The position numbers and the translations under genes are program-made. DNA of 64,000 nucleotides from Planctomycetota bacterium (lineage in GTDB: Bacteria > Planctomycetota > Phycisphaerae > UBA1845 > PWPN01), in NCBI GenBank assembly GCA_029550525.1, contig JAKPHF010000008.1:62001-126000 (forward strand), written 5' to 3'. Below are positions 8,442-17,411 of the stretch, in pieces (the stretch's first letter is position 1; the number at the start of each line of letters is the position of its first letter). The notes under the pieces are model-generated. The model worked only from the letters and a program-made list of their open reading frames with translations. It ran no database searches and was not told where the DNA came from.

Positions 8442-9470
8442 ATGACGTGCATGAGACTTGAAAGAACGCTGTTGCCGATCGCGTGCATGATTCCGTTGCT
8501 GCCCCTCGCCTTTGCCGGTTGTCGCGACCAAGCGAACCCTTCAACCGCGAGCCTGCGGCCAAGCGATTCCAAACACGGCTTTATCGCGTTTATCGGAGCC
8601 GGCCCGAACGATCCGTTGTGGCCCGTGCTCCAGGCCTCCGCGAGCCGGCAGATGCCGCCGGCTGATATCGCCCCGTCCGTGCGGTTCCTCGTCCCCGCGA
8701 ACGATTCGCCCAAGGCCCAGGCCGATCTGCTCCGAAGCGTGATCGAGCCCGACCTGCGCGGAGTCTGCATTCACATCAACGAGTTGCCAGCCGTCGCGCC
8801 CGTGCTGCAACAGATCAACACCCGCGGACTGCCCATCGTGTCCATGGTCGAGCCTGTCCCGCCGGAGATCCGGGCGGCCCACGTCGGCGTTGACGAGTCG
8901 GCCGTCGGACGCGAACTCGCCCGCTGCACGCTGGAGGAGCTCGGAACCGAGGGCGGGACCATCATGGTCCTGCACGCCGGCCACGACCATCCGTTCTATG
9001 GTGTCAGATATATGGCGTTCCAGGATGAGATGAAGTTCGGCCGATCGGTCGAGGTGCTAGGCGAGTACGACTGCAAGGCCGATCCCTACCTGGCTCGCAA
9101 GATCATCCGCGAGCGATCAGCCCGCTATCCGCGGCTGAGCGCGTGGGTCTCCATCGTGGATTGGCCCCGGCGCGGCGGCCAGGCGGTGGACGATCTCCTG
9201 CCACCCCAGACCCGTTACATCACGGTTGGCGGCCTGCCCGGCCATTGGCCGCTCCTCCGCGAAGGCCGCTCTTGCATCATCGCGGCCGATTACGGCCTCA
9301 TCGGTGGCCAGGCCCTGAACGCCTGCCTGTCCGCCATCCGCGACCCCACCCAGAACCGGCGTCTCATTGGTGTCCCTCTTGTCCGCCTCACCCCCGTTAC
9401 CGTGGACGACTACGAGAAGCGCTGGACCGAATGGCTCGCCACCCCCGCCACACAGCCGAACGGCGGCTGA
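8442..9470 (+). CDS. Periplasmic substrate-binding lipoprotein (sugar ABC, RbsB-like fold)
   Basis: The 342-residue product begins MTCMRLERTLLPIACMIP and has a lipoprotein-type signal ending in LAFAGC, so Cys near residue 26 would be lipidated. The mature part resembles the Peripla_BP_4 family: HGFIAFIGAGPNDPLW matches the first beta-strand, RGVCIHINELPAVAPVLQQI the region that normally reads as a non-useful-self-substrate loop, and GLPIVSMVEPVPPEIRAAHV the hinge. No ABC permease or ATPase gene lies nearby, so it may pair with a distant transporter or act as a sensor. The ATG at 8451 is an alternative start. The assignment rests on fold-level resemblance, and the ligand cannot be told. Confidence 0.72.
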   Translation: MTCMRLERTLLPIACMIPLLPLAFAGCRDQANPSTASLRPSDSKHGFIAFIGAGPNDPLWPVLQASASRQMPPADIAPSVRFLVPANDSPKAQADLLRSVIEPDLRGVCIHINELPAVAPVLQQINTRGLPIVSMVEPVPPEIRAAHVGVDESAVGRELARCTLEELGTEGGTIMVLHAGHDHPFYGVRYMAFQDEMKFGRSVEVLGEYDCKADPYLARKIIRERSARYPRLSAWVSIVDWPRRGGQAVDDLLPPQTRYITVGGLPGHWPLLREGRSCIIAADYGLIGGQALNACLSAIRDPTQNRRLIGVPLVRLTPVTVDDYEKRWTEWLATPATQPNGG

Positions 9471-9600
9471 CCACCTCCTGCCGGTCCTTTGACCTTGGCA
9501 CGCAACAGCCGCGATCAGCATGAGGACGCCTTCCTCAAGTTGAAGTACGCCGCTCGCTGAGGACCGCGTCGTTCAACTCGGGATGGGTGCGGTCGGTTGC

Positions 9601-10725
9601 TCAGCCCCACAGCCGGCGGCCGGTGCCGGTCTTGAGGCGATCGTGCGCGTCGAACAGCAGTCGCGGGATTTCCAGCCGCTCCGGACAGCGCGGAAGGCAT
9701 TCGCCGCATTCCGTGCAGCGGTCGCCGGGATGGCCGTGGAACCAGTCGTCGCTGCCGTTGAGCAAGTTATAGCGAAAGCTCGCGTACTCGTTCATGTCGA
9801 ACGCCACCGCCGCGTTGCGCAGCCGCAGAATTTCGGGGATATCGATGAACTGAGGACAAGGCAGGCACTGTTGACATTGCGTGCAGAATTCACGGCCCAG
9901 CGTCTCGCGGTGCGTTCGGGCCCAGCGATCCAGCGCCGCTCGCTCTTCCTCGCTGAGCGGGCCGACCGAATCAGCCACCACCATGTGTTGATCGAGGTCC
10001 TCGGGGACGGCTGGCCCCAGGCTCAGCGTGTGCACGCGAGGGTCGCTCAGGAGCCAACGCTGGTTGAGGTTCATGGGATGCATCGGAGCCGACAACGCAC
10101 GGAGTTTTTCGGTGGGCTTGAACAGCATGCCGCCCTTCTCGTTCGGGCTGATGATGAACACGCCCATGTCCAGCTCGGTGGCCCGGGCCACCGCCGGCTC
10201 GTTGACCTGGTAGAACCAGTAATAGTGCAGGTTCACCGATTCGAACATGCCGGTGTCGAGCGTCTGGAGAATGGTCGCGAGCTTGCCGTGCGTGGAGAAA
10301 CCGACGTGCCGAACCGCTCCCGAGTCCAGAAGTTTTCGAACAGCCCGCCACGTTCCCTTCTCGTCGACGGCCAAACGGAATGAGCGCACGTTGTTGATGC
10401 CGTGAATATCCAGATTGTCGAGCACGTCGATGCCGATGTTCTTCATCGACGTCTCGAACGCCTGCATGAACTCGTCGTAGTCCTTCTTCGGCGCGATCTT
10501 CGTGGTGATGTACACCCGGCTGCGATCGATCCCTCGCAACGCCCGGCCCAGAACCTCCTCGCTCGTACCGTATCCTCGAGCCGTCTCCAGGTGATTGATC
10601 CCCAGTTCCACCGCCCGCTGGACGATCCGGTCAGCGTTGGCCTGGTCGCGCTCCATATACCGCATCAGACCAAGCGAGAACACCGACAGGTTCATCCCCG
10701 TCTTACCGAAACGACGATACTGCAT
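9601..10725 (-). CDS. Aldo/keto reductase with C-terminal 2[4Fe-4S] ferredoxin motifs
   Basis: A 374-residue protein starting MQYRRFGKTGMNLSVFSLG, the usual N-terminus of this family. Residues 1-280 form the (alpha/beta)8 reductase barrel; the motif HLETARGYGTSEEVLGRAL replaces the common DTAxxYG signature, and K and H positions follow (KIAPKKDYDEF, VRHVGFSTHG). The C-terminus has CTQCQQCLPCP and CTECGECLPRCPE, two [4Fe-4S] clusters. This places it in the ferredoxin-type reductase subfamily seen in anaerobes and planctomycetes. It is probably cytoplasmic. The start follows GGGAAAGCAGG. It lies downstream of the CapD-like gene on the same strand, with a gap of 116 bases. Substrate is unknown. 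Confidence 0.88.
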   Translation of the reverse strand: MQYRRFGKTGMNLSVFSLGLMRYMERDQANADRIVQRAVELGINHLETARGYGTSEEVLGRALRGIDRSRVYITTKIAPKKDYDEFMQAFETSMKNIGIDVLDNLDIHGINNVRSFRLAVDEKGTWRAVRKLLDSGAVRHVGFSTHGKLATILQTLDTGMFESVNLHYYWFYQVNEPAVARATELDMGVFIISPNEKGGMLFKPTEKLRALSAPMHPMNLNQRWLLSDPRVHTLSLGPAVPEDLDQHMVVADSVGPLSEEERAALDRWARTHRETLGREFCTQCQQCLPCPQFIDIPEILRLRNAAVAFDMNEYASFRYNLLNGSDDWFHGHPGDRCTECGECLPRCPERLEIPRLLFDAHDRLKTGTGRRLWG

Positions 10726-10841
10726 CCTGCTTTCCCGTCTTTTGATTGAAGAATAACCCCGTGGGCAACTGTAATGCGTGCCGTGGAGTGGATCAAGCCG
10801 GCTGCGGATAGCTCCCAGCTCACAGCTCAGAACAGTGGGCA

Positions 10842-12836
10842 TCACGCCGGATGTGGCGCAGGGAATACCGAGGGAGCGGGACCGGCGATCGTCGCCGGAG
10901 CGCTGACCGGCTCATCCGCCTTGGAAGGTTCGGGCACCGAGGGCGTGTACTCGGGGACGATCGCCTTCAACGCCTCGCGGATCTCCTCGGGCGAGCCCGT
11001 GTCCGCAAGCGTCAGCAGATGCTCGATGCCCGCGCACACCCGGTCGAAGTCTTCCGGACGTTTCTTGACGATGCCGATCTTCGGGTGCCGCGTGGGGGCA
11101 ACGTCTTCACCGGTGATGGACAGTTCCTCGAACAGTTTTTCACCGGGCCGGATGCCGGAGAACTTAATCTCGATATCCTCGTGCGGGCGCAGGCCGCTCA
11201 GCGTGATGAGATCCATGGCCAGTTGCACGATCTTCACCGGCTCGCCCATGTCGAGCAGGAACACCTCACCACCGTGGCCCATCGCGCCGGCCTGCAGCAC
11301 CAGTTGTGCCGCCTCCGGAATGGTCATGAAGTAGCGGGTCATGGCCGGATGCGTCACCGTCACCGGCCCGCCCCGAGCGATCTGCTCTTTGAAGATCGGG
11401 ACCACGCTGCCGCTGGAGCCAAGCACGTTGCCGAAGCGAACGGTCACGAACTCGGTCTTGCCCGGCCGATGGTCTCGCAACTGCTGCACGTACATCTCGG
11501 CCACCCGCTTCGAGCAGCCCATGACACTCGTGGGGTTGACCGCCTTGTCCGTCGAGATCATGACGAACTTGGCCACCTCCGCTTCCAGGGCGGCGTCGGC
11601 CAGACACTTGGTGCCCAGGATGTTGTTCTTGATGGCCTCGCCCGGGTTCCATTCCATCATGGGCACATGCTTATGAGCCGCCGCGTGGAACACCGCCGTG
11701 GGCCGGGCCGAGTTCAGGATGTGCCGGATGCGGCCCGCGTCGGCGATGTCCGCCACCAACGGCACGCGGTGCAGATCGGGAAACGCCCGCTCCAGTTCAC
11801 GATTGATTTCGAACAGGGCGTTTTCCATCCGCTCGACGAGCAGGAGCTTGCGCGGCTTGAAACGGGCGATTTGCCGGCACATCTCCGAGCCGATCGACCC
11901 GCCCGCCCCCGTGACCATGATCACTTTGTCGCGCAGGTACTCGCCGATGGCGTCGCTGTCCAGCGTGACCGGTTCGCGGCCCAGCAGGTCTTCGATGTCC
12001 ACCGCGCGAATTTGGCTGACCTGCACTCTGCCTTCGATGAGGTCGCTGACCGCCGGGACGGTTCGGAACCGCAGGTTCATGCCGGCACACAGGCCGATCA
12101 GATGGCGGATCTTGCGCTGTGGCGAGGAAGGCAGGGCGATGAGCACTTCCTCCACGTCGTACTGCTCGCAGATCTTGCGAATATCCTGCGTGCTTCCGAG
12201 CACTTCGAAGCCGCGAATGCGGGCTCCATGCTTGGACACATCGTCGTCCAGGAAACCCACCACGCGGTACCGGTCTTCCGACGTCCGGATGATCTCGCGA
12301 AGAATGGAGTCCGCGGTGTCACCCGCGCCCACGATCAGCAGCCGCACCTGAGCCACAGCGTTCAGCGGCCGCAACTCCTCGTAGTAGAACCGATAACCGA
12401 TCCGGGCCGCGGAGACGGTCGCGATGGTAAACACCCAGTCCAGCAGGAAGACCGAATTGGGAACCCAGTACCCGCGATCGCCGTCTTCCGGCGGATACAG
12501 GCCCGTCCAAGCAGCCACGTAGACGCCGACCAGGCAAAGGAAGATGCTGATGTGAGAAGCCTTGGTGATCGCGAACAGGTCGCGCAGACCCACGTACCGC
12601 CACGAATCACGGTACAGGCCGAGAAACCCGAAAACGCTGATCTTGACGGCCAGCGTCAGGGGCAGATACGTCAGATACTCTTCCGTGAACCACGGTGTAC
12701 GAGTACGAAAATCGTAGCGGAGGCAGAACGAGATCAGCAGCGCCAGCGCGAAGAGCAGCGTGTGGGCCAGCACCGATACCTGCGTCCGATACCGGGCTCG
12801 CCATGTCAGGCCTGTTTCCTGGAGGTCATCCACCAT
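10842..12836 (-). CDS. Membrane nucleotide-sugar 4,6-dehydratase, CapD/WbpM/FlaA1-like
   Basis: The 664-residue protein has four predicted membrane helices in the first 140 residues. A CoA-binding-like Rossmann module follows (VRLLIVGAGDTADSILREI), then the catalytic extended SDR domain with VTGAGGSIGSEMCRQIARF as NAD(P)-binding motif. The segment VFHAAAHKHVPMMEWNP and the active-site region MISTDKAVNPTSVMGCSKR are typical of UDP-GlcNAc 4,6-dehydratases. As in WbpM the usual YxxxK is MxxxK here. It would make UDP-4-keto-6-deoxy sugars for capsule, O-antigen or glycoprotein synthesis. The ATG at 12836 is preceded by an in-frame TTG. The C-terminal 40 residues are Pro/Ala-rich. No other glycan gene is adjacent, so the pathway is not defined. 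Confidence 0.92.
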   Translation of the reverse strand: MVDDLQETGLTWRARYRTQVSVLAHTLLFALALLISFCLRYDFRTRTPWFTEEYLTYLPLTLAVKISVFGFLGLYRDSWRYVGLRDLFAITKASHISIFLCLVGVYVAAWTGLYPPEDGDRGYWVPNSVFLLDWVFTIATVSAARIGYRFYYEELRPLNAVAQVRLLIVGAGDTADSILREIIRTSEDRYRVVGFLDDDVSKHGARIRGFEVLGSTQDIRKICEQYDVEEVLIALPSSPQRKIRHLIGLCAGMNLRFRTVPAVSDLIEGRVQVSQIRAVDIEDLLGREPVTLDSDAIGEYLRDKVIMVTGAGGSIGSEMCRQIARFKPRKLLLVERMENALFEINRELERAFPDLHRVPLVADIADAGRIRHILNSARPTAVFHAAAHKHVPMMEWNPGEAIKNNILGTKCLADAALEAEVAKFVMISTDKAVNPTSVMGCSKRVAEMYVQQLRDHRPGKTEFVTVRFGNVLGSSGSVVPIFKEQIARGGPVTVTHPAMTRYFMTIPEAAQLVLQAGAMGHGGEVFLLDMGEPVKIVQLAMDLITLSGLRPHEDIEIKFSGIRPGEKLFEELSITGEDVAPTRHPKIGIVKKRPEDFDRVCAGIEHLLTLADTGSPEEIREALKAIVPEYTPSVPEPSKADEPVSAPATIAGPAPSVFPAPHPA

Positions 12837-12944
12837 CAACTTACCCGCCCCAACGGCCGGCGCACTCCGCGGAGAGGCTGCCTTTGCCTATACATCGTCC
12901 TTTCCACCAGCTGCATCAAGAACGGACACCGGACGCAGGACCAC

Positions 12945-14249
12945 TCATGGGTTCGGCTGGGTCGCGGGAGCCGGCAACGCGATGAGGTCCGTGGCGAGCG
13001 TAGCTGCAGGCTCAGCCACAACCGCCCGGCCCTGATACATCGCCTCGGCCTGCTTGAGAATGTCCGCTAACCGCGCGAACTTGCCAGCATCCTCTCCGGT
13101 GATGCGCTCAGCCGCAAAGATCGCATTGGCACGCCTTCCGCGGCCCCACTCCGCCACGGCGTACAACGCCTTGGTCCGAGGTTCATCTTCGGACTTGAAC
13201 GCGCTGACGCCCTGCTCGAGTTCACCTGCATACATGTCTGTGATGGTCGGAAGCCGCCCATCTACGCCCGCGCTGCCCGCATTGGGCAGGAACGGTCGCA
13301 TCTCCTCGAACAGGCGATTAAACGCCTCAGGATGCCCCTCCTGCCCAGGCCGAGAAGTATCCGTCAACAACCACTCGATGAAGTAGCCCGCCTGGGCAGA
13401 CTGTCCGGCTGCGATCGCCGCGTAGGCCATGGCCAGTTTGATCGTGGCCTGCTCTTCAGGCTGACTCACGGTCGCATTCTCGGCCAGAGAGAACAGACGT
13501 AGGGCGCCTTGGAAATCACCGGCCTGAAACGCCGACCACGCCCGCTCCACGTACGAACGCCGCCGGGCTGTAACGTGGTTACTCACCAACTCGGCCAGGG
13601 ACTGCTCCGTCGAAGGAACAGGCTCGGGATCCGCTGCCGCCGTCACCGCCGGCCCGTCGGAACCGAAGCCGAGATCATCGAAACTGTCGGTCTCACCTGC
13701 TGCCAAGTGCAGATACCGCATCGACACCAGCGAGTCCCCGCGAGCAACTCGGGCCGACGCTAGGTTGTGGAACAGCACATTCTGGTCGTACGCCCGGGCC
13801 AAGGCGCCCGGCACCGGCCGCGGATGCATGAGTTGAAACTGAGAGCCGAGGAATAGGCCGCCTCGCCCTGGAGGAATGAGCGGACTCGACTGAACCGAGA
13901 CTTGTCCGTAACCCAGGTCCATCCCCGACTGCCCCAGGCCGGGCCGTCGCATGAACCGCGGATCCCGACGCTGGCGAAGGGGGTTGGACAACTCGGCAGA
14001 AGCCGCCACCGGCCTCCGTACGGAGGTCACGCCCGACATGCTTCCCAAGTAGCCGCCTACACGCCCGAAGTTCCGCTGCAATTCTGTACTCGGGCCCGAT
14101 CTCGAGGGTCGGACGGCACTGCGACGCGACTGGGCCGCGCACGGCTGAGCCGTCGCTCCGATCAGCGCCACGCACATCAATACGATAAGGCTGAACGGTC
14201 CCAAGAAGCGGCCGCAGCCTGTTGTGGCAGAGGGCGCCGCGCGAGGCAT
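12945..14249 (-). CDS. Secreted protein of unknown function with helical repeat C-terminus
   Basis: A 434-residue product with a signal peptide (FLGPFSLIVLMCVALIGATA, cleavage after CAAQ). The start MPRAAPSATTG at 14249 has AAGGAA six bases upstream. The region to about residue 170 is basic and Gly/Arg/Ser-rich, with low complexity. Residues of about 230-400 look helical and TPR-like (SYVERAWSAFQAGDFQGALRLFSLA, IKLAMAYAAIAAGQSAQAGYF). I do not recognise a domain in the first half. It lies 108 bases upstream of the CapD-like gene on the same strand, so surface-layer or envelope work is plausible but unproven. Confidence 0.7.
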   Translation of the reverse strand: MPRAAPSATTGCGRFLGPFSLIVLMCVALIGATAQPCAAQSRRSAVRPSRSGPSTELQRNFGRVGGYLGSMSGVTSVRRPVAASAELSNPLRQRRDPRFMRRPGLGQSGMDLGYGQVSVQSSPLIPPGRGGLFLGSQFQLMHPRPVPGALARAYDQNVLFHNLASARVARGDSLVSMRYLHLAAGETDSFDDLGFGSDGPAVTAAADPEPVPSTEQSLAELVSNHVTARRRSYVERAWSAFQAGDFQGALRLFSLAENATVSQPEEQATIKLAMAYAAIAAGQSAQAGYFIEWLLTDTSRPGQEGHPEAFNRLFEEMRPFLPNAGSAGVDGRLPTITDMYAGELEQGVSAFKSEDEPRTKALYAVAEWGRGRRANAIFAAERITGEDAGKFARLADILKQAEAMYQGRAVVAEPAATLATDLIALPAPATQPNP

Positions 14250-14497
14250 GGGGTTCCTTTCAATAACCGAAGAGTGTGCCGGTTCCACTCCCACAGACCA
14301 GGACAACAGCTTACGGAATGAGTTCTACTGCTTCAAGTTATCGACAGTTCGCCGCACAGACTCGCCGATTTTCATAACCATTTTCGCATGGCCCACTTAC
14401 ATCTGAGAGAGAATGAGTCGGACGGGCGGCCGGCGAACAAATCTCGACGCTCCCCGCTGCGCAACGTTCCCACACGGCAAGCCTGGGCTGCTCATTT

Positions 14498-14860
14498 TTA
14501 TCGGACGGTCGATACCGCCTCTCCCCCGCCTAGCCCCACCTCCAGCAGCAACGGCCGATGGTCCGAGTACCACGACCAGCCATACTCACACCGGCAGACC
14601 TGAACCGGAGGGCTGACCCAGGCGCGATCCAGGTCGAGAACCGGACAGACGTGCGGCCAAGTCAGGTAGTATCCGCGGCCGGAGCATTCAAAGGCATTCC
14701 GCAGAACGGCTCGCCAGTCGTCGAACCACGCCGAACTCGCGGGGGTGTTGAAGTCGCCGCGTCCATCTCACGATGCGCCCAAGATGTCGCTCGCGATGGG
14801 TACGATCTCGATCCTCCACCGGACCCGTCGGACGAGGTCCTGGCGCCCTCGGTATAAAGA
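14498..14860 (-). pseudogene. Endonuclease/exonuclease/phosphatase-family remnant
   Basis: Reading the minus strand from about 14860 down to the TAA at 14498-14500 gives recognisable family blocks: VRRVRWRIEIVP, then RGDFNTPASSAWFDDWR, then EYGWSWYSDHRPLLLEV. GDFN and SDHRP are signature metal and catalytic segments of the EEP fold. The frame is broken by a TGA immediately upstream of DGRGDFNTP. The residues HREMDAA that usually precede the GDFN block appear in another frame, which implies a frameshift or small deletion. No convincing start codon or N-terminal half is present. It is therefore a truncated, decayed gene. It sits just 3' of the metal ATPase gene, on the same strand. Confidence 0.65.
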
Positions 14861-14932
14861 CCGGGGGCATCTCTGTCGGTCAGAGCTGCCCCCGAGATAC
14901 CTGCCAAGTGTGTTCTGTTGTTTCTGGCCGAA

Positions 14933-16918
14933 CTACGCGGGCACCGCCGCGGCAGCCGGAGCCGGAGCATGCGGCGGGACACGACGAACGGGGCGTGCGG
15001 CCTGCCGAACTTCCTCAGCCTCGAGGTCCTCGCCGAAGCGCACCAGCCGGGCCGAGTTGAAGATCACCACCGCGCTGGCGACCATATGCAAGAAGGCCGC
15101 CATCATCGCCGGCAGGTAACCCAACGCGCCGAGGATGAGCAGAACCACGATAAATGCCACGCCGAACAGCAGGTTTTGCCAGATCACGCGAGCGGTCGCA
15201 CGCGACAGCTTGATCAGGAACGGAATACGACGCAGATCGTTGTTCATCAGCGCGATGCTGGCCGAGTGGATGGCCACGTCGCTGCCCGCCGCCCCCATGG
15301 CCACGCCGAAATCGCCCGCCGCCAACGCCGGAGCATCGTTGACGCCGTCGCCGATCACCGCCACGCGATGCCCGCGTGCCTTGAGCTCGTCCACGATCTC
15401 CAGCTTGCGAGCCGGCAACACCTCCGCGTGAACGTCGGTGCAACCCATCTCGCCGGCCACGCGTTTGGCCACGGACCACTTGTCACCGGTGACCATGATG
15501 ACGGTTCGCACGCCCAGTTGTCGCAGAGCATCGATGGCTGTCCGAGCCTCCTCGCGGGTGCGGTCTTCCATGCCCACCCAGCCGATCAACCGGCCGCCGC
15601 GGGCCACGCACAGCACGCTGATGCCGTCCGGCTCGCGGAACTCCGGCTGATCCAGCAGGCTCATGTCGACACCGCGTTCGGCCAACCAGCTGCGCCTCCC
15701 GACCAGGATTTCCTGGCCGTCGATCACGCCGCTCACACCGCGCCCGGACACTTCTTCGAACTTCTCCACGTTCTGCAGCCGCAACCGGGCGCGGCGGGCT
15801 ACTGCCAACAAGGCCTTGGCCGTGGGGTGACGCGAGAATTCTTCCACCGACGCCGCCGCTCGCAGAAGGTCCGTCGGATCCACGCCCGGTGCCGGCTTCA
15901 TCTGCGTGACGCTCAACTCGCCGGTGGTCAGCGTACCGGTCTTGTCGAACATGACCGCGGTCAGGTTGCGCACCGCCTCGAGCGTCACCACGTTCTTGAC
16001 CAGAATCCCGAGTCGTGCCGCACATGACAGTGCCGCCACCATGGCCGTCGGCGTCGCCAGCACCAGCGCACACGGGCAGGCCACCACCAGCATGCTGATG
16101 CCACGCTCCATACCTTCCCGACCGCCCTTGAAGAACAGCACCAGGCCCGCCAACATCAGAATCGTCGGTGTGTACCAGGCGGCATACTGGTCGATCAGCC
16201 GCATCAGCGGAATTCGCGTCCGCTCGGCCTGCAGAATGAGCGATTGCACGCGGCCGAGCGTCGTCTCCGAGCCGGCCTTGGTCACCCGAATATCCATCGT
16301 ACCGCTGAGGTTGACGGTGCCGTTGAAGACCTCCGCCCCCTCACTCTTGTCCACCGGAAACGACTCACCCGTGATATTCGCCTGATTGACCGTGGACTCG
16401 CCCGCCACCACCACGCCGTCGGCGGCGATGTTGTCGCCTGGCCGCACCCGGATGATCTGTCCCGGCCGCAGCGACGCGGCTTCCACCTCGACCTCCCGGC
16501 CGTCCGGCTCAACCACGTGCGCCCGCGTCGGCGTCAGCTTGATCAGCGACTGAATCGACGCCCGGGCGCCGAGGGCGGTTCGAGTCTCCACCAGCGTCGA
16601 GATGATCATGAAGAAGGCGATCACCCCCGCTTCCTGGTAGTCGCCGATCGCGATGGCCGCCAGGACGGCGATGGCTACCAACTCGTCCATGTGCAGGTGT
16701 CCGCCCAGGAGGTGCTTGAGGGCATGCACCACCAGCGGGGCTCCCAGCAACACGGCTCCCAACAAGGCGAAGGCGGCAGAGTATTCCTCCTCCTTGAAGA
16801 CGTACTCCGCCACGAACGAGTTGAACACGAGCAGACCGCCCATGAGCGTCGCGATCAGCAGAACGCTGGACCGCCCTGTCTGGGCCTCAATGGATTGCTT
16901 CAGGTGGTCGTGAGCCAT
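14933..16918 (-). CDS. P1B-type heavy-metal translocating ATPase
   Basis: A 661-residue P-type ATPase. The start MAHDHLKQSIEAQ at 16918 is chosen because the first of about seven hydrophobic segments begins 20 residues later. Motifs in order are ITGESFPVD (actuator), VVACPCALVLATPTAM (CPC transport site), MFDKTGTLTTGE (phosphorylated Asp), SRHPTAKALLAVA (the HP signature of P1B pumps) and IGDGVNDAPALAAGDFG. No N-terminal Cys-rich HMA metal-binding domain exists. The final membrane helices carry HMVASAVVIFNSARLV, which is not the clear signature of either Zn/Cd or Cu pumps, so the metal cannot be stated. It would export soft or transition metals across the inner membrane. It is alone, with no ArsR or MerR regulator beside it. 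Confidence 0.93.
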   Translation of the reverse strand: MAHDHLKQSIEAQTGRSSVLLIATLMGGLLVFNSFVAEYVFKEEEYSAAFALLGAVLLGAPLVVHALKHLLGGHLHMDELVAIAVLAAIAIGDYQEAGVIAFFMIISTLVETRTALGARASIQSLIKLTPTRAHVVEPDGREVEVEAASLRPGQIIRVRPGDNIAADGVVVAGESTVNQANITGESFPVDKSEGAEVFNGTVNLSGTMDIRVTKAGSETTLGRVQSLILQAERTRIPLMRLIDQYAAWYTPTILMLAGLVLFFKGGREGMERGISMLVVACPCALVLATPTAMVAALSCAARLGILVKNVVTLEAVRNLTAVMFDKTGTLTTGELSVTQMKPAPGVDPTDLLRAAASVEEFSRHPTAKALLAVARRARLRLQNVEKFEEVSGRGVSGVIDGQEILVGRRSWLAERGVDMSLLDQPEFREPDGISVLCVARGGRLIGWVGMEDRTREEARTAIDALRQLGVRTVIMVTGDKWSVAKRVAGEMGCTDVHAEVLPARKLEIVDELKARGHRVAVIGDGVNDAPALAAGDFGVAMGAAGSDVAIHSASIALMNNDLRRIPFLIKLSRATARVIWQNLLFGVAFIVVLLILGALGYLPAMMAAFLHMVASAVVIFNSARLVRFGEDLEAEEVRQAARPVRRVPPHAPAPAAAAVPA

Positions 16919-17411
16919 AGTCGATCGAGTCCGTTTCGCTGTAAATGAAAAACGAAAGTCTCCACCCTGCCGATCCGTGTCGCTGGCTTCCGCCGCACCA
17001 CCCGGGGCTGACGGCGACACCGCAGGGGCGAACATCTTACTTGATACGACCGCGGTTGTCTCCCAGTTTGCCGGCGCGGCCTCGCCAGCTTCGGCCATGC
17101 CGTGCCGCGGCATCTCCGACGACCCCGATTACACTGTAACTTCAAACGAACCCCTAAACCAGCCCCGTCCACAGATCCAGCCGCCGCCACCCCTGCGGAA
17201 CACTCCCATCCGCCGTGCCGGGTACATGGCGAGCAGATCCGAATGCCCCCCACGTTCGGGCGAAGGCTGACCGGGACCGGCCCCGAGCGATAATCGTCGC
17301 CCGTTACGATAGCTGCGGCGAGACTGGTCATCGGCCGCGGAGCCGATATGCTGGTACACTCCAGAGTCTGGTCTGCCCATTCGCAGCGTCAGGGGATCGG
17401 GAGTCGTGCGC
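16919..17411. other. Gene-free divergent gap
   Basis: This 493-base stretch separates the divergently transcribed metal ATPase and threonine aldolase genes. I see no convincing coding sequence, RNA gene or repeat. A short A-rich patch (GTAAATGAAAAACGAAAG, near 16940) lies just upstream of the ATPase and could hold its promoter. A GGGAG ribosome-binding site precedes the aldolase. Confidence 0.4.
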
